DNA from: Paludisphaera borealis
GTDB lineage: Bacteria; Planctomycetota; Planctomycetia; Isosphaerales; Isosphaeraceae
Length of the DNA: 64,000 nucleotides
Direction of reading: 5' to 3'
NCBI RefSeq assembly: GCF_001956985.1
Contig: NZ_CP019082.1
Span: 1,860,001 to 1,924,000 of the forward strand
A model generated the notes under the pieces. That model was given only the letters and a program-made list of their open reading frames with translations, had not been told where the DNA came from and ran no database searches. This document shows, piece by piece, positions 26,532 to 35,018 of this stretch (positions within the stretch are counted from its first letter, which is position 1; every line of letters starts with the position of its first letter). The translations under genes and the position numbers were made by a program.

Positions 26532-28253
26532 ATGTCCCGAACCGCGAGACTGTGGAAAGGCGCCGGGCTGCTGACGCTGGGTGGCGTGCTGCTATCCAGC
26601 TCCGCAACGCGCGGCGACGACAAGCCGCCGCTGGCCGATCAACTGACCGACCTCGGACGTCAGGCGTTGGCCCAAGGGGCCGGCGGGATGGCTCGCTCCT
26701 TCTTCCAGAAGGCGCTTCAGCTCGATCCCGCCAACTCCGACGCGACCAAGGGGCTTGAGCAGGCGAAAGCCGCTCAGGACCACCTCCTGAGAGTGGCCTT
26801 GCAGGAGCCCGCCGCCGCGCCGGCTCCCGCCGCTGCGACTCCCGCGCCACCGGCGGCGGGCGACGCGGGCCAGACGCCCCCTCCCGCTCCGGCCGCCGAC
26901 CTGGCCCCGGACAATCGGGCGACGCTCGAAGAGTCGGACCGCGCCGACGCGATCGCTCGCCAGCAACTGACCAACGACATCGAGCAGCGGCTGCAAGCCG
27001 CTCGCAACCTGGTCAACACCGGTCAGCCGGAAGCGGCCCTCGACGCCCTTCGCCTGGCGCTGAACGTGGTCCGGTCGGCGTCGAACGTGCCCGAAAGCGA
27101 GCGGAACTCGCTCGACCGCCGCATCCAGGCTCAAATCGCCTCCACGGTCACCACCGAGGAGCGGATCATCAATGAGCGGATCGAACGTCAGCGGACCGCG
27201 GCCTCGGCCGAGCAGCGCAACCGGGGCATCTCGCAGTTGCTCGCCAACCAGCAGACCATCAAGGCGATGATGGGCCAGTTCGATACGTTGATGAACGAAG
27301 GCGTTTACAATACCCTTTACAACGGCGGCCTCGGCAACATCGGCCTGTCGACGGCGCCCTTCTACGAGGCTCGCCTGCTGTCGCAGCACGCTCGCTCCCT
27401 CATGCACAAGGGAACCCTGCCGTACAGCGACGAAGACCCCGCCCCGTATGCGGGCGTGTTCGTCTCGACGACCATGGGCTTCCTCTCGCAGGAGATGCAG
27501 TTCGAGCTGCTCAAAGAGTATCGTTACATGTTGACGATGCAGGACGTGGCTCGCGCCGCGGTCCCGTTCCCTGACGACAAGGTCATCGAATACCCCGACG
27601 CCGAACTCTGGCGAACGCTGTCCGAGCGCCGGATCGCCCGCTACGGCAAGTCCGTCGACGTCTTCGATCGCGATCCCAAGACCAAGCAGATCCTCGCCAA
27701 GCTCGACGAACCCCTGGCGATGAACTTTCCCAATGAACAGCCGCTGGAAGACGTCCTCAAGTACGTCAAGCAGGCCACCCAGGGCCCCAACGACAACGGC
27801 ATCCCGATCTACGTCGACCCGATCGGCCTCAGCGAAGCCGAGAAGACCATGACCTCGCCGGTCTCGATCGACCTCGACGGCGTGCCCCTGAAGACGACGC
27901 TTCGCCTCATGCTCAAGCAAATCGGCCTGACCTACACGGTCAAGGACGGATTCTTGATGATCACGTCTCGGGAAGCGGAAGACATGCAGACCGAGATCCG
28001 CGTGTATCCGGTCGCTGACCTCGCCCTGATCCCCAGGTCCTTGATGGGCATGGGCGGCGGCGGCGGCATGGGCGGCGGTATGGGCGGTGGTATGGGCGGC
28101 GGCATGGGCGGCGGTATGGGCGGCGGTATGGGCGGCGGCATGGGCGGCGGCATGGGCGGCATGGGCGGCGGCATGGGCATGATGTCCATCCCGGTCACCT
28201 CTCCGACCCAGGACGACGCCGCCGGCGCGCTCTCGCAAAAAAAAAGCAACTGA
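26532..28253 (+). CDS. Secreted TPR-like protein with STN/secretin-N-like domain and GMGGG tail (5' part of a possible frameshifted gene)
   Basis: The 573-aa frame has a signal peptide (about residues 1-28, ending SSSATRGDD), a TPR-like segment (ALAQGAGGMARSFFQKALQLDP), a Pro/Ala linker, and a helical region (about 135-240). An STN-like fold lies near residues 388-480 (QPLEDVLKYVKQATQ, then VSIDLDGVPLKTTLRLMLKQIGLTY), as in secretin N-terminal domains. From residue 505 on there is a GMGGG repeat. The frame ends just after an A9 run at 28237-28245. The -1 frame is open across that run and continues into the next ORF, so the true product may be about 1,000 aa. The function is unknown; an envelope location is likely. 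Confidence 0.8.
   Translation: MSRTARLWKGAGLLTLGGVLLSSSATRGDDKPPLADQLTDLGRQALAQGAGGMARSFFQKALQLDPANSDATKGLEQAKAAQDHLLRVALQEPAAAPAPAAATPAPPAAGDAGQTPPPAPAADLAPDNRATLEESDRADAIARQQLTNDIEQRLQAARNLVNTGQPEAALDALRLALNVVRSASNVPESERNSLDRRIQAQIASTVTTEERIINERIERQRTAASAEQRNRGISQLLANQQTIKAMMGQFDTLMNEGVYNTLYNGGLGNIGLSTAPFYEARLLSQHARSLMHKGTLPYSDEDPAPYAGVFVSTTMGFLSQEMQFELLKEYRYMLTMQDVARAAVPFPDDKVIEYPDAELWRTLSERRIARYGKSVDVFDRDPKTKQILAKLDEPLAMNFPNEQPLEDVLKYVKQATQGPNDNGIPIYVDPIGLSEAEKTMTSPVSIDLDGVPLKTTLRLMLKQIGLTYTVKDGFLMITSREAEDMQTEIRVYPVADLALIPRSLMGMGGGGGMGGGMGGGMGGGMGGGMGGGMGGGMGGGMGGMGGGMGMMSIPVTSPTQDDAAGALSQKKSN
28066..28180. repeat. GGCGGYATG tandem repeat encoding GMGGG units
   Basis: About a dozen 9- to 12-bp units of the form GGCGGYATGGGC encode a flexible Gly/Met linker in the TPR/STN-like protein. 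A similar shorter run encodes the C-terminus of the BamD-like lipoprotein at 57522-57590. Confidence 0.8.
28237..28245 (+). other. A9 homopolymer, candidate slippery site joining two ORFs
   Basis: Nine consecutive A residues in a high-GC coding region read CAA AAA AAA AGC in the upstream frame, which stops at 28251-28253. A -1 shift on A AAA AAA G, or loss of one A, continues as K/Q-L-N-Q-L-D-S-N-R into the 28292-29569 frame without interruption. That -1 frame is open from about 28017. A perfect 8-bp hairpin (GGGATCAG 28299-28306 with CTGATCCC 28323-28330) lies 54 nt downstream, farther than is usual for a ribosomal stimulator. Confidence 0.7.
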
Positions 28254-28291
28254 ACCAGCTCGACTCCAACCGTAGTCGTCCCTCAGGTTCG

Positions 28292-29569
28292 ATGGAGCGG
28301 GATCAGTCCGGTCGCAAGGCCGCTGATCCCGGCTCCGTTCTAGATAAACCCAAGAACGGCGGCCGGCCGACGCCCGACGCGGCGGCCCCAGCGGCCGGTC
28401 GCTCCTCCAAGGAGGGACTGATCCCGATTCCGGACGGCCCGGCGACCATCAAACCCTCGACGTCGACCGACCCCTACGCCTACTGGTCGGAGTATTTCCG
28501 GAAGCACGACGAGACCGCCGATCAGCTCCACGAGACCGTCCGCCTCCTGAACCGCAACAACAAGCCTCGCGACGTCCACGCGGCCGTTCTCGGCTATCTC
28601 CAGCACCGCCGCAAGAACGTCGAGCCGTGGATGTACGAGGCGCTCGCCCTGGCGATCGAGATGAACGGCGGCCGCCCCGAGGACGTCAAGAAGTCGCTCG
28701 ACTTCGCCGCCGATCTCGCGCTCCGCACTCACAATCCCAACCACCTGATCAGCGCGGCCGACAAGCTGATGCTCAAGGGCTATTACGAGCGCGTCGGTCC
28801 CCTGATCGACGAGGCCGCCTCCAAGATCCCGCACCGGGCCGAGCCGATCCTGATGTCGATCAACCTCGCCCAGCAGACGAAAGATCCCAAGCGAATGGCC
28901 GACGCGGTCAAGCGATTGCTCTCCGTCGGCTGGCCTGGCCAGGACGAGTATTTCCGCCGCGAATCGCGCAAGCAGGTCGAGACCCTGGCCAAGACCCTGA
29001 CCGAGGAAGGCCGGGCCGACGACGCCAAGTCGCTTCTCGCCATCCTGCCCGACGCCGAGGCCCGCGACCTCTACATCCGCCTGACCTGGGACGGAAACGC
29101 AGACTACGACCTCGTCGTCCACGAACCGCTCGACGCGACCGTCACCTACCTGATGCCCCGCTCGGTCTTCGGTGGATCGCTGATTCAGAACGGCTACGGC
29201 AGTCACCCCGACGAGGTCTACGTCTGCCCCCGCGGCTTCGACGGCGACTACACGGTGCGGATCTCGATGATCTACAACGATCCCAAGAAGCCGACCACCC
29301 GCCTCAGCCTCGAAACCATCACCCACGAGGGAACCCCCGAGGAGCGCAAGGAGACCATCAGCCTCGTCCCCGACGACTCCCAGGCCAAGCCCGTGGTGAT
29401 CCACCTGAAGGGGGGCCGTCGCACGACCGTCCTACCGTTCGTCAGCCCCATGGCCGTCCGTCAGTCGGTCGATGACGCACTCGGAAAGAAGGCCGACACC
29501 GCGAAAAGCACGACCCCCAAAGCACCCCAAGCAGCCGAATCGAAGCCTCGCCCCATCCCGGTCAAGTGA
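28292..29569 (+). CDS. Helical-repeat protein with DUF2135/YfaP-like domain (possible 3' part of a frameshifted gene)
   Basis: The frame is open well upstream of the ATG at 28292, back through the A9 run. The 425-aa ORF alone has no signal peptide and a weak ribosome site. Residues about 60-255 are helical repeats of TPR character (DETADQLHETVRLLNRNN, VEPWMYEALALAIEMNGG). A beta-rich domain follows near 265-350: LYIRLTWDGNADYDLVV, EVYVCPRGFDGDYTVRI. This is similar in style to DUF2135 domains, often found with VWA proteins. The C-terminal tail is Lys/Ala/Pro-rich. I infer that it is the distal part of the preceding gene, expressed by slippage or separated by a sequencing indel. A separate gene is less likely. 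Confidence 0.75.
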   Translation: MERDQSGRKAADPGSVLDKPKNGGRPTPDAAAPAAGRSSKEGLIPIPDGPATIKPSTSTDPYAYWSEYFRKHDETADQLHETVRLLNRNNKPRDVHAAVLGYLQHRRKNVEPWMYEALALAIEMNGGRPEDVKKSLDFAADLALRTHNPNHLISAADKLMLKGYYERVGPLIDEAASKIPHRAEPILMSINLAQQTKDPKRMADAVKRLLSVGWPGQDEYFRRESRKQVETLAKTLTEEGRADDAKSLLAILPDAEARDLYIRLTWDGNADYDLVVHEPLDATVTYLMPRSVFGGSLIQNGYGSHPDEVYVCPRGFDGDYTVRISMIYNDPKKPTTRLSLETITHEGTPEERKETISLVPDDSQAKPVVIHLKGGRRTTVLPFVSPMAVRQSVDDALGKKADTAKSTTPKAPQAAESKPRPIPVK

Positions 29570-29584
29570 CCACGGAACCGGATA

Positions 29585-29625
29585 GCCGGCAAGCTCGCCC
29601 CGCGCCCCGCCCGGGGCGAGCCGGC
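29585..29625 (+). terminator. Terminator-like hairpin
   Basis: CTCGCCCCG (29594-29602) pairs with CGGGGCGAG (29612-29620), and GCCGG (29585-29589) with CCGGC (29621-29625). It starts 15 bases after the stop of the DUF2135-like gene. No T run follows. Confidence 0.7.
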
Positions 29626-29730
29626 CTGTCAGTATTGACCGATGGTTGCTATCAGATACATTCTTGCCAGCCTGGATTGATCCGTCGTGAGACGGACGCA
29701 CGGACGCAAAACAACTGGAGGCAAGACGTC

Positions 29731-30600
29731 ATGCCGCTTTCCTTGAGAGCTTCTCGCGCGACTCTGATCCTCTGGCTTACGATCGTTGCGGCGTTCTCGG
29801 CCCACCACGCCAAGGCCTCCCCGACCCTGTCGTACAATATTGTGAATCTCGGGCCCATGACTTCGGATGCGCCGATCTACGGGGAGGACCCGGACGGCGG
29901 ACTTGTGTTCGCCGTGAATGGAGCAGCGTGGCGGTTCAATCCGTCGAGCTACAGCCCCATTGACACGACCGGCTTGCCCACGACGCTCCCGACGTACAGC
30001 GGGTTCATGGATTATGGTAATCCTGACAATGATTATCATTACCTATCAAAAGGATATCAGAACGCCAGCGGGTTCACCGTGTATACCGAGTCGTCTGGAG
30101 TCTACGGCCACTCGGTCGGGCAAACGGTCCTCAACGCCGGTCAGGCGCCCTTTTCCGTGGATTCGCTGGCGAAGACAATCGGCGGGACGGCGTCGATCCC
30201 GCCGGGCGGAGGCTCGTACTACCGGAATGGCCCGGGATTCGTCGTAGCCGGAATCAACAGCCTGAATCAGGTCCTTTTCAGTAATCCGGGTTACTATTGG
30301 CCGACAGGGGCGACGGTCAATCTTTACGACTCCCGCTCAGGATCGGTCGTCGATCTCGCGCAGACCATCGGGTATGCGTATTCGCCGTCCCTGACCATTC
30401 CGCTGGCGCTCGACGAACAGGGACGAATCCTGCTCAGCTTACCGAGGTCGGACGGTTCGGGGACCGACCTGCTCTTGCTCTCGCCGACCGATCTCCCCAT
30501 CGGCCCGGTCGCAATCCCCGAGCCGAGCCTGATCGCCTTCGCTGCGTGCGTCGCGGCTGGCGCGGTACTTCGAACGGCCAAACGGTCGAAGCTCCGTTAA
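29731..30600 (+). CDS. PEP-CTERM sorting-domain secreted protein
   Basis: The start at 29731 gives 289 aa with a signal peptide (MPLSLRASRATLILWLTIV..., cleavage near HHAKA). The body is Tyr/Ser/Gly-rich beta-type sequence without recognised domains. The C-terminus is a PEP-CTERM signal: IPEPSLIAFAACVAAGAV followed by RTAKRSKLR. Such proteins are recognised by an exosortase in the inner membrane, cleaved and sent to the surface or matrix. The exosortase is not in the window. An upstream in-frame start (29566) lies in the terminator and was rejected. Confidence 0.85.
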   Translation: MPLSLRASRATLILWLTIVAAFSAHHAKASPTLSYNIVNLGPMTSDAPIYGEDPDGGLVFAVNGAAWRFNPSSYSPIDTTGLPTTLPTYSGFMDYGNPDNDYHYLSKGYQNASGFTVYTESSGVYGHSVGQTVLNAGQAPFSVDSLAKTIGGTASIPPGGGSYYRNGPGFVVAGINSLNQVLFSNPGYYWPTGATVNLYDSRSGSVVDLAQTIGYAYSPSLTIPLALDEQGRILLSLPRSDGSGTDLLLLSPTDLPIGPVAIPEPSLIAFAACVAAGAVLRTAKRSKLR

Positions 30601-30757
30601 CGAGTCCACCCCCCGCATCGCCCGGCCGAAGAACACCGCTTTGAACTTCATCACGAGCGAAACACGTTGCGAAACCTCCGCTCTCCTCGCTATCCTTTCC
30701 AGTTGGGTCTCGGGCCGCCGCGACGGGAAGGGCCGAGTTCCGAGGAGGGTCGATCGC

Positions 30758-31957
30758 ATGAGGCGCATCGGGATTGCCGCGTTGCTGGTTTTGATCGTCG
30801 CCCCCGCTCACGCCCAGCGCGAGGCCGAGGGGCTTTCGGCGAGCATTCGCAAGGCGACGGCTCGGGTCGCGCCGGCGGTCGTCTCGATCCGGCCGCTGGG
30901 CATCATCGCGCCTCAGGTGGTGGTTCCACCGTTCGTCCGCATGGGGCGGCTGCCGATCCCCAGGGCGCGCGTCGAGCGGATGCCGTCGGGCTCGGGAGTG
31001 GTCGTCGACGCCAAGCGAGGGCTGGTGGCCACCAGCGGCCAGGTGCTTCGCGGGTCGATGCAGGCGGAAGTCGTCCTGGCCGACGGCTCGATCCGGCCGG
31101 CGCTGCGGATCAACGCCGCCGCCCCCCCCACCGACCTCGTCCTCATCGAGATCGACCCCAAGGGGACGGAAGTCTCCCAGGTCGAGTGGGCCGATTCGCG
31201 GACGCTTCAGCTCGGTGACTGGGTCGTGGCCGTTGGCCGCTCGGCGATGGGTAAGTCGATCGCCTCGGCGGGGATCGTTAGCGCAACGGTCGACCAGGCC
31301 GAGGCCGGTTCGGAACTCGAACCGATTCAGACCGACGCCCTCGTGACGGCCGAAACCGCCGGCGGCCCGCTGGTGAACCTCGACGGCCAGGTGGTCGGGA
31401 TCAGCCAGGCGCGCGGCGACTTCGTGGGCGGCGACCCCCGTGACGGCTTCCGGACCGCCATCCCGGAGACGCTGGTGCGGAAGCTCGCCGGTGAGTTCCA
31501 CGGCGACGGCAAGGTGCGTCACGGTTACCTCGGCGTGACGCTCAACCCCGACGGCCGACGATCGCAGGGGACCATCGTGACGAGCGTTTCGCCCGGCAGT
31601 CCGGCGGCGGAAGCCGGCCTCGCGCCGGGCGATCGAATCGTGTCGGTCGACGGCCGCGCCGTGCGCGACGCCCAGGCGCTTTCGAGGGCCGTCGAGATGA
31701 CCCCGGTCGGCCAGGAGCTGACCCTGGTGATCGAACGCCAGGGGAAGAAGTTCGAAGCCAAGGTTCGCACCCAGCCCCGGCCCGACGCATTCGACCCGAC
31801 GACGATCGAATCCGTTCCCTCGTCCGAGCCTTCCCTCGATCCCCTGGACGAACCCGAACCCAAGGCGGCTCCCGCTCCCCCGGAGCCCGAGAAGTCGAAG
31901 TCGGATCTTCCCCCGGCGATTCTCGAAGGACCGAAGGCCAAGACGAACAAGCCGTGA
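30758..31957 (+). CDS. HtrA/DegP-like protein with degenerate catalytic triad and PDZ domain
   Basis: The start at 30758 follows a good Shine-Dalgarno (GAGGAGGG) and gives a signal peptide (MRRIGIAALLVLIVAPAHA). The 399-aa protein has a trypsin-like domain (about residues 25-235) and one PDZ domain (about 250-335), then a Pro/Glu/Lys tail. The triad is broken. The His position is Gln95 (LVATSGQVL), Asp126 is kept (PPTDLVL), and the Ser position is Ala201 (ETAGGPLVN, codon 31358-31360). It should therefore be a pseudoprotease, perhaps a chaperone, a sensor or a PDZ scaffold in the periplasm. It is followed by the NtrC-type regulator gene, 64 bp from stop to the chosen start. Confidence 0.88.
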   Translation: MRRIGIAALLVLIVAPAHAQREAEGLSASIRKATARVAPAVVSIRPLGIIAPQVVVPPFVRMGRLPIPRARVERMPSGSGVVVDAKRGLVATSGQVLRGSMQAEVVLADGSIRPALRINAAAPPTDLVLIEIDPKGTEVSQVEWADSRTLQLGDWVVAVGRSAMGKSIASAGIVSATVDQAEAGSELEPIQTDALVTAETAGGPLVNLDGQVVGISQARGDFVGGDPRDGFRTAIPETLVRKLAGEFHGDGKVRHGYLGVTLNPDGRRSQGTIVTSVSPGSPAAEAGLAPGDRIVSVDGRAVRDAQALSRAVEMTPVGQELTLVIERQGKKFEAKVRTQPRPDAFDPTTIESVPSSEPSLDPLDEPEPKAAPAPPEPEKSKSDLPPAILEGPKAKTNKP

Positions 31958-32021
31958 TCGAGCCGCGACCGCCCTTCAAGGAATGAGCACCAAGCCGAGC
32001 GACCCGCGAAAGGATGGAGCC

Positions 32022-33431
32022 ATGACGCGCCGGATCTTGACGGTCGACGACCAGAAAATCACCCGCGACCACCTGCGACAGATTCTCGAAACCGAGGGCT
32101 ACGAGGTCGAGGCCGCGGCCGACGGCGTCACGGCCCTGGAGATGCTTCGCGAGAAGACGTTCCAACTGGTCATCACCGACCTGCGGATGCCCGACATGAG
32201 CGGCTTCGAGCTGCTCTCGACCCTTCGCAAGGAACGCGTGCCGGTCGGCGTGATCGTCCTCACGGCCTATGGCGACACCTCCGAGGCGCTCCGGACGATG
32301 AAGGCGGGCGCCGACGACTTCTTGAGCAAGCCCTGCGACGCCGACCACCTCCGCCTGGTGGTCGCGCGCACGATCGAGCGGCGTCGACTGTTCGACGAGC
32401 TGTCGCAGCTTCGCAACCAGCTTCGAGGCAGCTACAGCTTCCACACGATGGTTTCGCAGAGCGCCAAGATGCGGAAGGTCTTCGACCTGATCCAGCACGT
32501 CGGGCCGCTCGATTCGACGATCCTGATCCACGGCGAGACCGGCACGGGCAAAGAGCTGGTCGCCCAGGCCTTGCACGCGGTCAACACGCGGCGGAAGGGC
32601 TCGTTCGTCGCCCTCAATTGCGCGGTGCTCAATGACTCTTTGCTCGAAAGCGAGCTGTTCGGCCACGAGCGCGGGTCGTTCACCGGCGCCGAGAAACGGA
32701 AGATCGGACGGTTCGAGAAGGCCGACGGCGGCACGTTGCTCCTCGACGAGATCGGCGACATCTCCCCCGCCATGCAGGCCAAGCTGCTGCGGGTCTTGCA
32801 GAGCGGGACGATCGAGCGCGTCGGCGGGACCGACCCGATCAAGGTGGACGTCCGGATCATCGCCGCGACCCACAAGCGTCTCGAAGACGAGGTCCGCGCG
32901 GGCCGGTTCCGGGCCGATCTGTATTACCGCCTCAAGGTGATCCTCATCGACCTTCCGCCGCTCCGCGACCGCAAGGAGGACATCCCGCTGCTGGCCTTGA
33001 ATTTCGTCGAGAAGCACAATTCGGCCGCCGCCACGCCGGTCGCCGAGTTCGATTGGGCGGCGATGCAGGCGCTGCTTCAGCATCAGTGGCCTGGCAACGT
33101 CCGCGAGCTGGAGAACGCCGTGAAGTCGGCCGTCGCGCTGGCGGAAGGCTCGGTGATCCACCGCGACGACCTGCCCGAGACCGTCGCGCCTCGGTCGACG
33201 AGCCGGCTGCCGGGCCCGAGCCTCATCGACATCGAGACCCATCTCCCCGAACTGACCGAGGACCTGATCGGGCAGGTCGAACGCGAGTACTTCCAACGGG
33301 TGCTCGCCGAGTACGGCGGCAACGTCGCTCGGTGCGCCCGCCACAGCGGCCTCTCGCGGCGGAGCGTCACCCAGAAGCTTCAGAAATACAGCCTCGAACG
33401 CGCGACGTTCAAGAAGCCGCGCGTCGGTTGA
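32022..33431 (+). CDS. Sigma-54-dependent NtrC-family response regulator
   Basis: The start at 32022 (MTRRILTVDDQ) is preferred over 31983 because the receiver domain begins there. The 469-aa protein has a receiver domain (phospho-acceptor Asp in VITDLRMPDMSG, Lys in LSKPCD). An AAA+ domain follows, with Walker A GETGTGKE, the sigma-54 loop GSFTGA (a GAFTGA variant), Walker B TLLLDEIGD and the R-finger region GRFRADLYYRL. It ends in a Fis-type HTH (VARCARHSGLSRRSVTQKL). It activates sigma-54 promoters on phosphorylation. No histidine kinase is adjacent. It follows the HtrA-like gene closely and may share its transcript. Confidence 0.95.
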   Translation: MTRRILTVDDQKITRDHLRQILETEGYEVEAAADGVTALEMLREKTFQLVITDLRMPDMSGFELLSTLRKERVPVGVIVLTAYGDTSEALRTMKAGADDFLSKPCDADHLRLVVARTIERRRLFDELSQLRNQLRGSYSFHTMVSQSAKMRKVFDLIQHVGPLDSTILIHGETGTGKELVAQALHAVNTRRKGSFVALNCAVLNDSLLESELFGHERGSFTGAEKRKIGRFEKADGGTLLLDEIGDISPAMQAKLLRVLQSGTIERVGGTDPIKVDVRIIAATHKRLEDEVRAGRFRADLYYRLKVILIDLPPLRDRKEDIPLLALNFVEKHNSAAATPVAEFDWAAMQALLQHQWPGNVRELENAVKSAVALAEGSVIHRDDLPETVAPRSTSRLPGPSLIDIETHLPELTEDLIGQVEREYFQRVLAEYGGNVARCARHSGLSRRSVTQKLQKYSLERATFKKPRVG

Positions 33432-33455
33432 TCGGACGGCGAGCCGCGGCCGGAA

Positions 33456-34772
33456 TCAAGGCAACGGCACGTCCTTGAACGTGAATTCGAGGGGGGTCGT
33501 GATCACCCGGCTGGGGGTCTCGTAGACGAACTTGTAGTCGGCCGGCTTGCCGGGGACGTCGACGAACAGGTATTCGAAGCCGAGCTTGCCGCCGTCGTTG
33601 CCGGTGTTCGAGAATCCGCCGTTGTGCTCGAACCGCGATCCGTCGGCCGTTTCGAGCCACAACCGGTTGTTGAACAGGCCCTGGCGATAGCTCTCGAACG
33701 CCGGCCCCTCTCCCGGATAGCTCAACACGACGCCGACCTTCCAGACCTGCTCGTCGATCTCGGTCTTCAAGAGCGTGACAGCCACGTCGTCTTGCTTGAT
33801 GACCACGTCCTCCTGCGCCAGGCTGGGGAACCGGAAGATCTTCACGCCCGCCGGCAGCGTCAAGTCGGCCTTCACCGTGAACTGGGCGAGCTTCACGGCC
33901 GAGCGCTCGGGAGCGTCGAGGTTGACGTTGATCTCGGCGACCGGATTCTCGGGCCGCAAAACGACGTCGGTCGCCTCGGTCATGACCTGCGCCTTGACGA
34001 CGCGTCCCTGATCGTCCTTGACGACGAGCTGATCGGCCTTGAGCGCCAGCAGCATGGGACGCAGCCGAGGCTCCCACGCGACCTCGAACGCGGCGTTGGC
34101 CGTCGCCATCCCGGTCTGATAGTCGCGCCGTTCGGAGAATTCCCTGAGCCCGACGCGGAACGCCCCGACGTACTGGATCAGCGCCTTTTCCGGTGGCTTG
34201 CCCGTGGTGATCCCGACCGAGCCGTCGCCGGTGAACGCCGAGATCGTCACATCGGCGCGCCGCGCGACCTCGTCAAGAGCCTCGTAGAACGTGACGTCCT
34301 TCAGGTCGAGGTCGAACGACGGGTTCGTCGCCTCGGCCCCCTGCTGTTCGCGCAAGTCGCTGATCGGGTTGCCGGTCTGCTTCTGAAGCTGCTGGAGGGC
34401 GTCGCTCAGGCGGATTCCCTTGGCTTGCAAGGTGACGCGCGAGGGCTTTGCGTCGTTGTCGTCGGGCTTCGCGGCGGCGAGGGTCGCGCGGATGCGATCG
34501 AGGCGGTCCTTCCGCTCCTTGTTCGTCGCGCCGGCCGTCTCGGGTAGGAGCGACAGGATCTTGGGGCCGAGCTTCACGAGCGCGGCTTCGGCGGCGTCGC
34601 GCGCCTCGGGCTTGTCGCCGTCCAGACGCTCGACGAGCTGAAGCACGCGGTCGCGGAGCGCGGCGTCCGACGCCTGTTGCGCCCCGACCTCGCCCCGGCC
34701 GACGAGCGCGATCGCCACCCCGAACCAGACCCATCCGAAACCAATCCGACGACGCCGATGCGTGGCCCTCAT
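33456..34772 (-). CDS. Secreted protein with STN/secretin-N-like domain
   Basis: The start (ATG complement at 34770-34772) gives 438 aa with a signal peptide (GFGWVWFGVAIALVGRGEVGA). A helical segment spans residues about 35-100. It is followed by a secretin N-like beta-alpha fold: VTLQAKGIRLSDALQQLQ, then FDLDLKDVTFYEALDEVARR. The C-terminal two thirds is beta-rich and unrecognised (LPAGVKIFRFPSLAQEDVV, EYLFVDVPGKPADYKF). It has the same type of domain as the 26532 protein but a different context. It is convergent with the NtrC-type gene and divergent from the M28 peptidase gene. Function unknown, envelope location likely. Confidence 0.75.
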   Translation of the reverse strand: MRATHRRRRIGFGWVWFGVAIALVGRGEVGAQQASDAALRDRVLQLVERLDGDKPEARDAAEAALVKLGPKILSLLPETAGATNKERKDRLDRIRATLAAAKPDDNDAKPSRVTLQAKGIRLSDALQQLQKQTGNPISDLREQQGAEATNPSFDLDLKDVTFYEALDEVARRADVTISAFTGDGSVGITTGKPPEKALIQYVGAFRVGLREFSERRDYQTGMATANAAFEVAWEPRLRPMLLALKADQLVVKDDQGRVVKAQVMTEATDVVLRPENPVAEINVNLDAPERSAVKLAQFTVKADLTLPAGVKIFRFPSLAQEDVVIKQDDVAVTLLKTEIDEQVWKVGVVLSYPGEGPAFESYRQGLFNNRLWLETADGSRFEHNGGFSNTGNDGGKLGFEYLFVDVPGKPADYKFVYETPSRVITTPLEFTFKDVPLP

Positions 34773-35018
34773 GATCGATCTCCCCCCGGTGCGTTGCAAC
34801 TCGATCCCTGTTCTGGACAATTGTCATAGAGCGGCTTCGTCGAGTCTAGCCGACGAAGCGGGCGCCTGCAATGCGCCCTCCGGCGCGACGGCCGTCGGAA
34901 GTCTGCTTGACCCTGGCCAGCCCACCACAGAGAATCATTGATTGCTGTAGAACCAGGACGTGTTCGACCGCGCCGGCTCTGGCGGCTTCCGGTCGGCCTT
35001 GAGAAAGGAACGAGCCGG

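Noticed and set aside
29566-29730. Upstream start extension of the PEP-CTERM protein
   Set aside because: It overlaps a terminator hairpin and lacks signal-peptide character. The ATG at 29731 gives a clean signal peptide.
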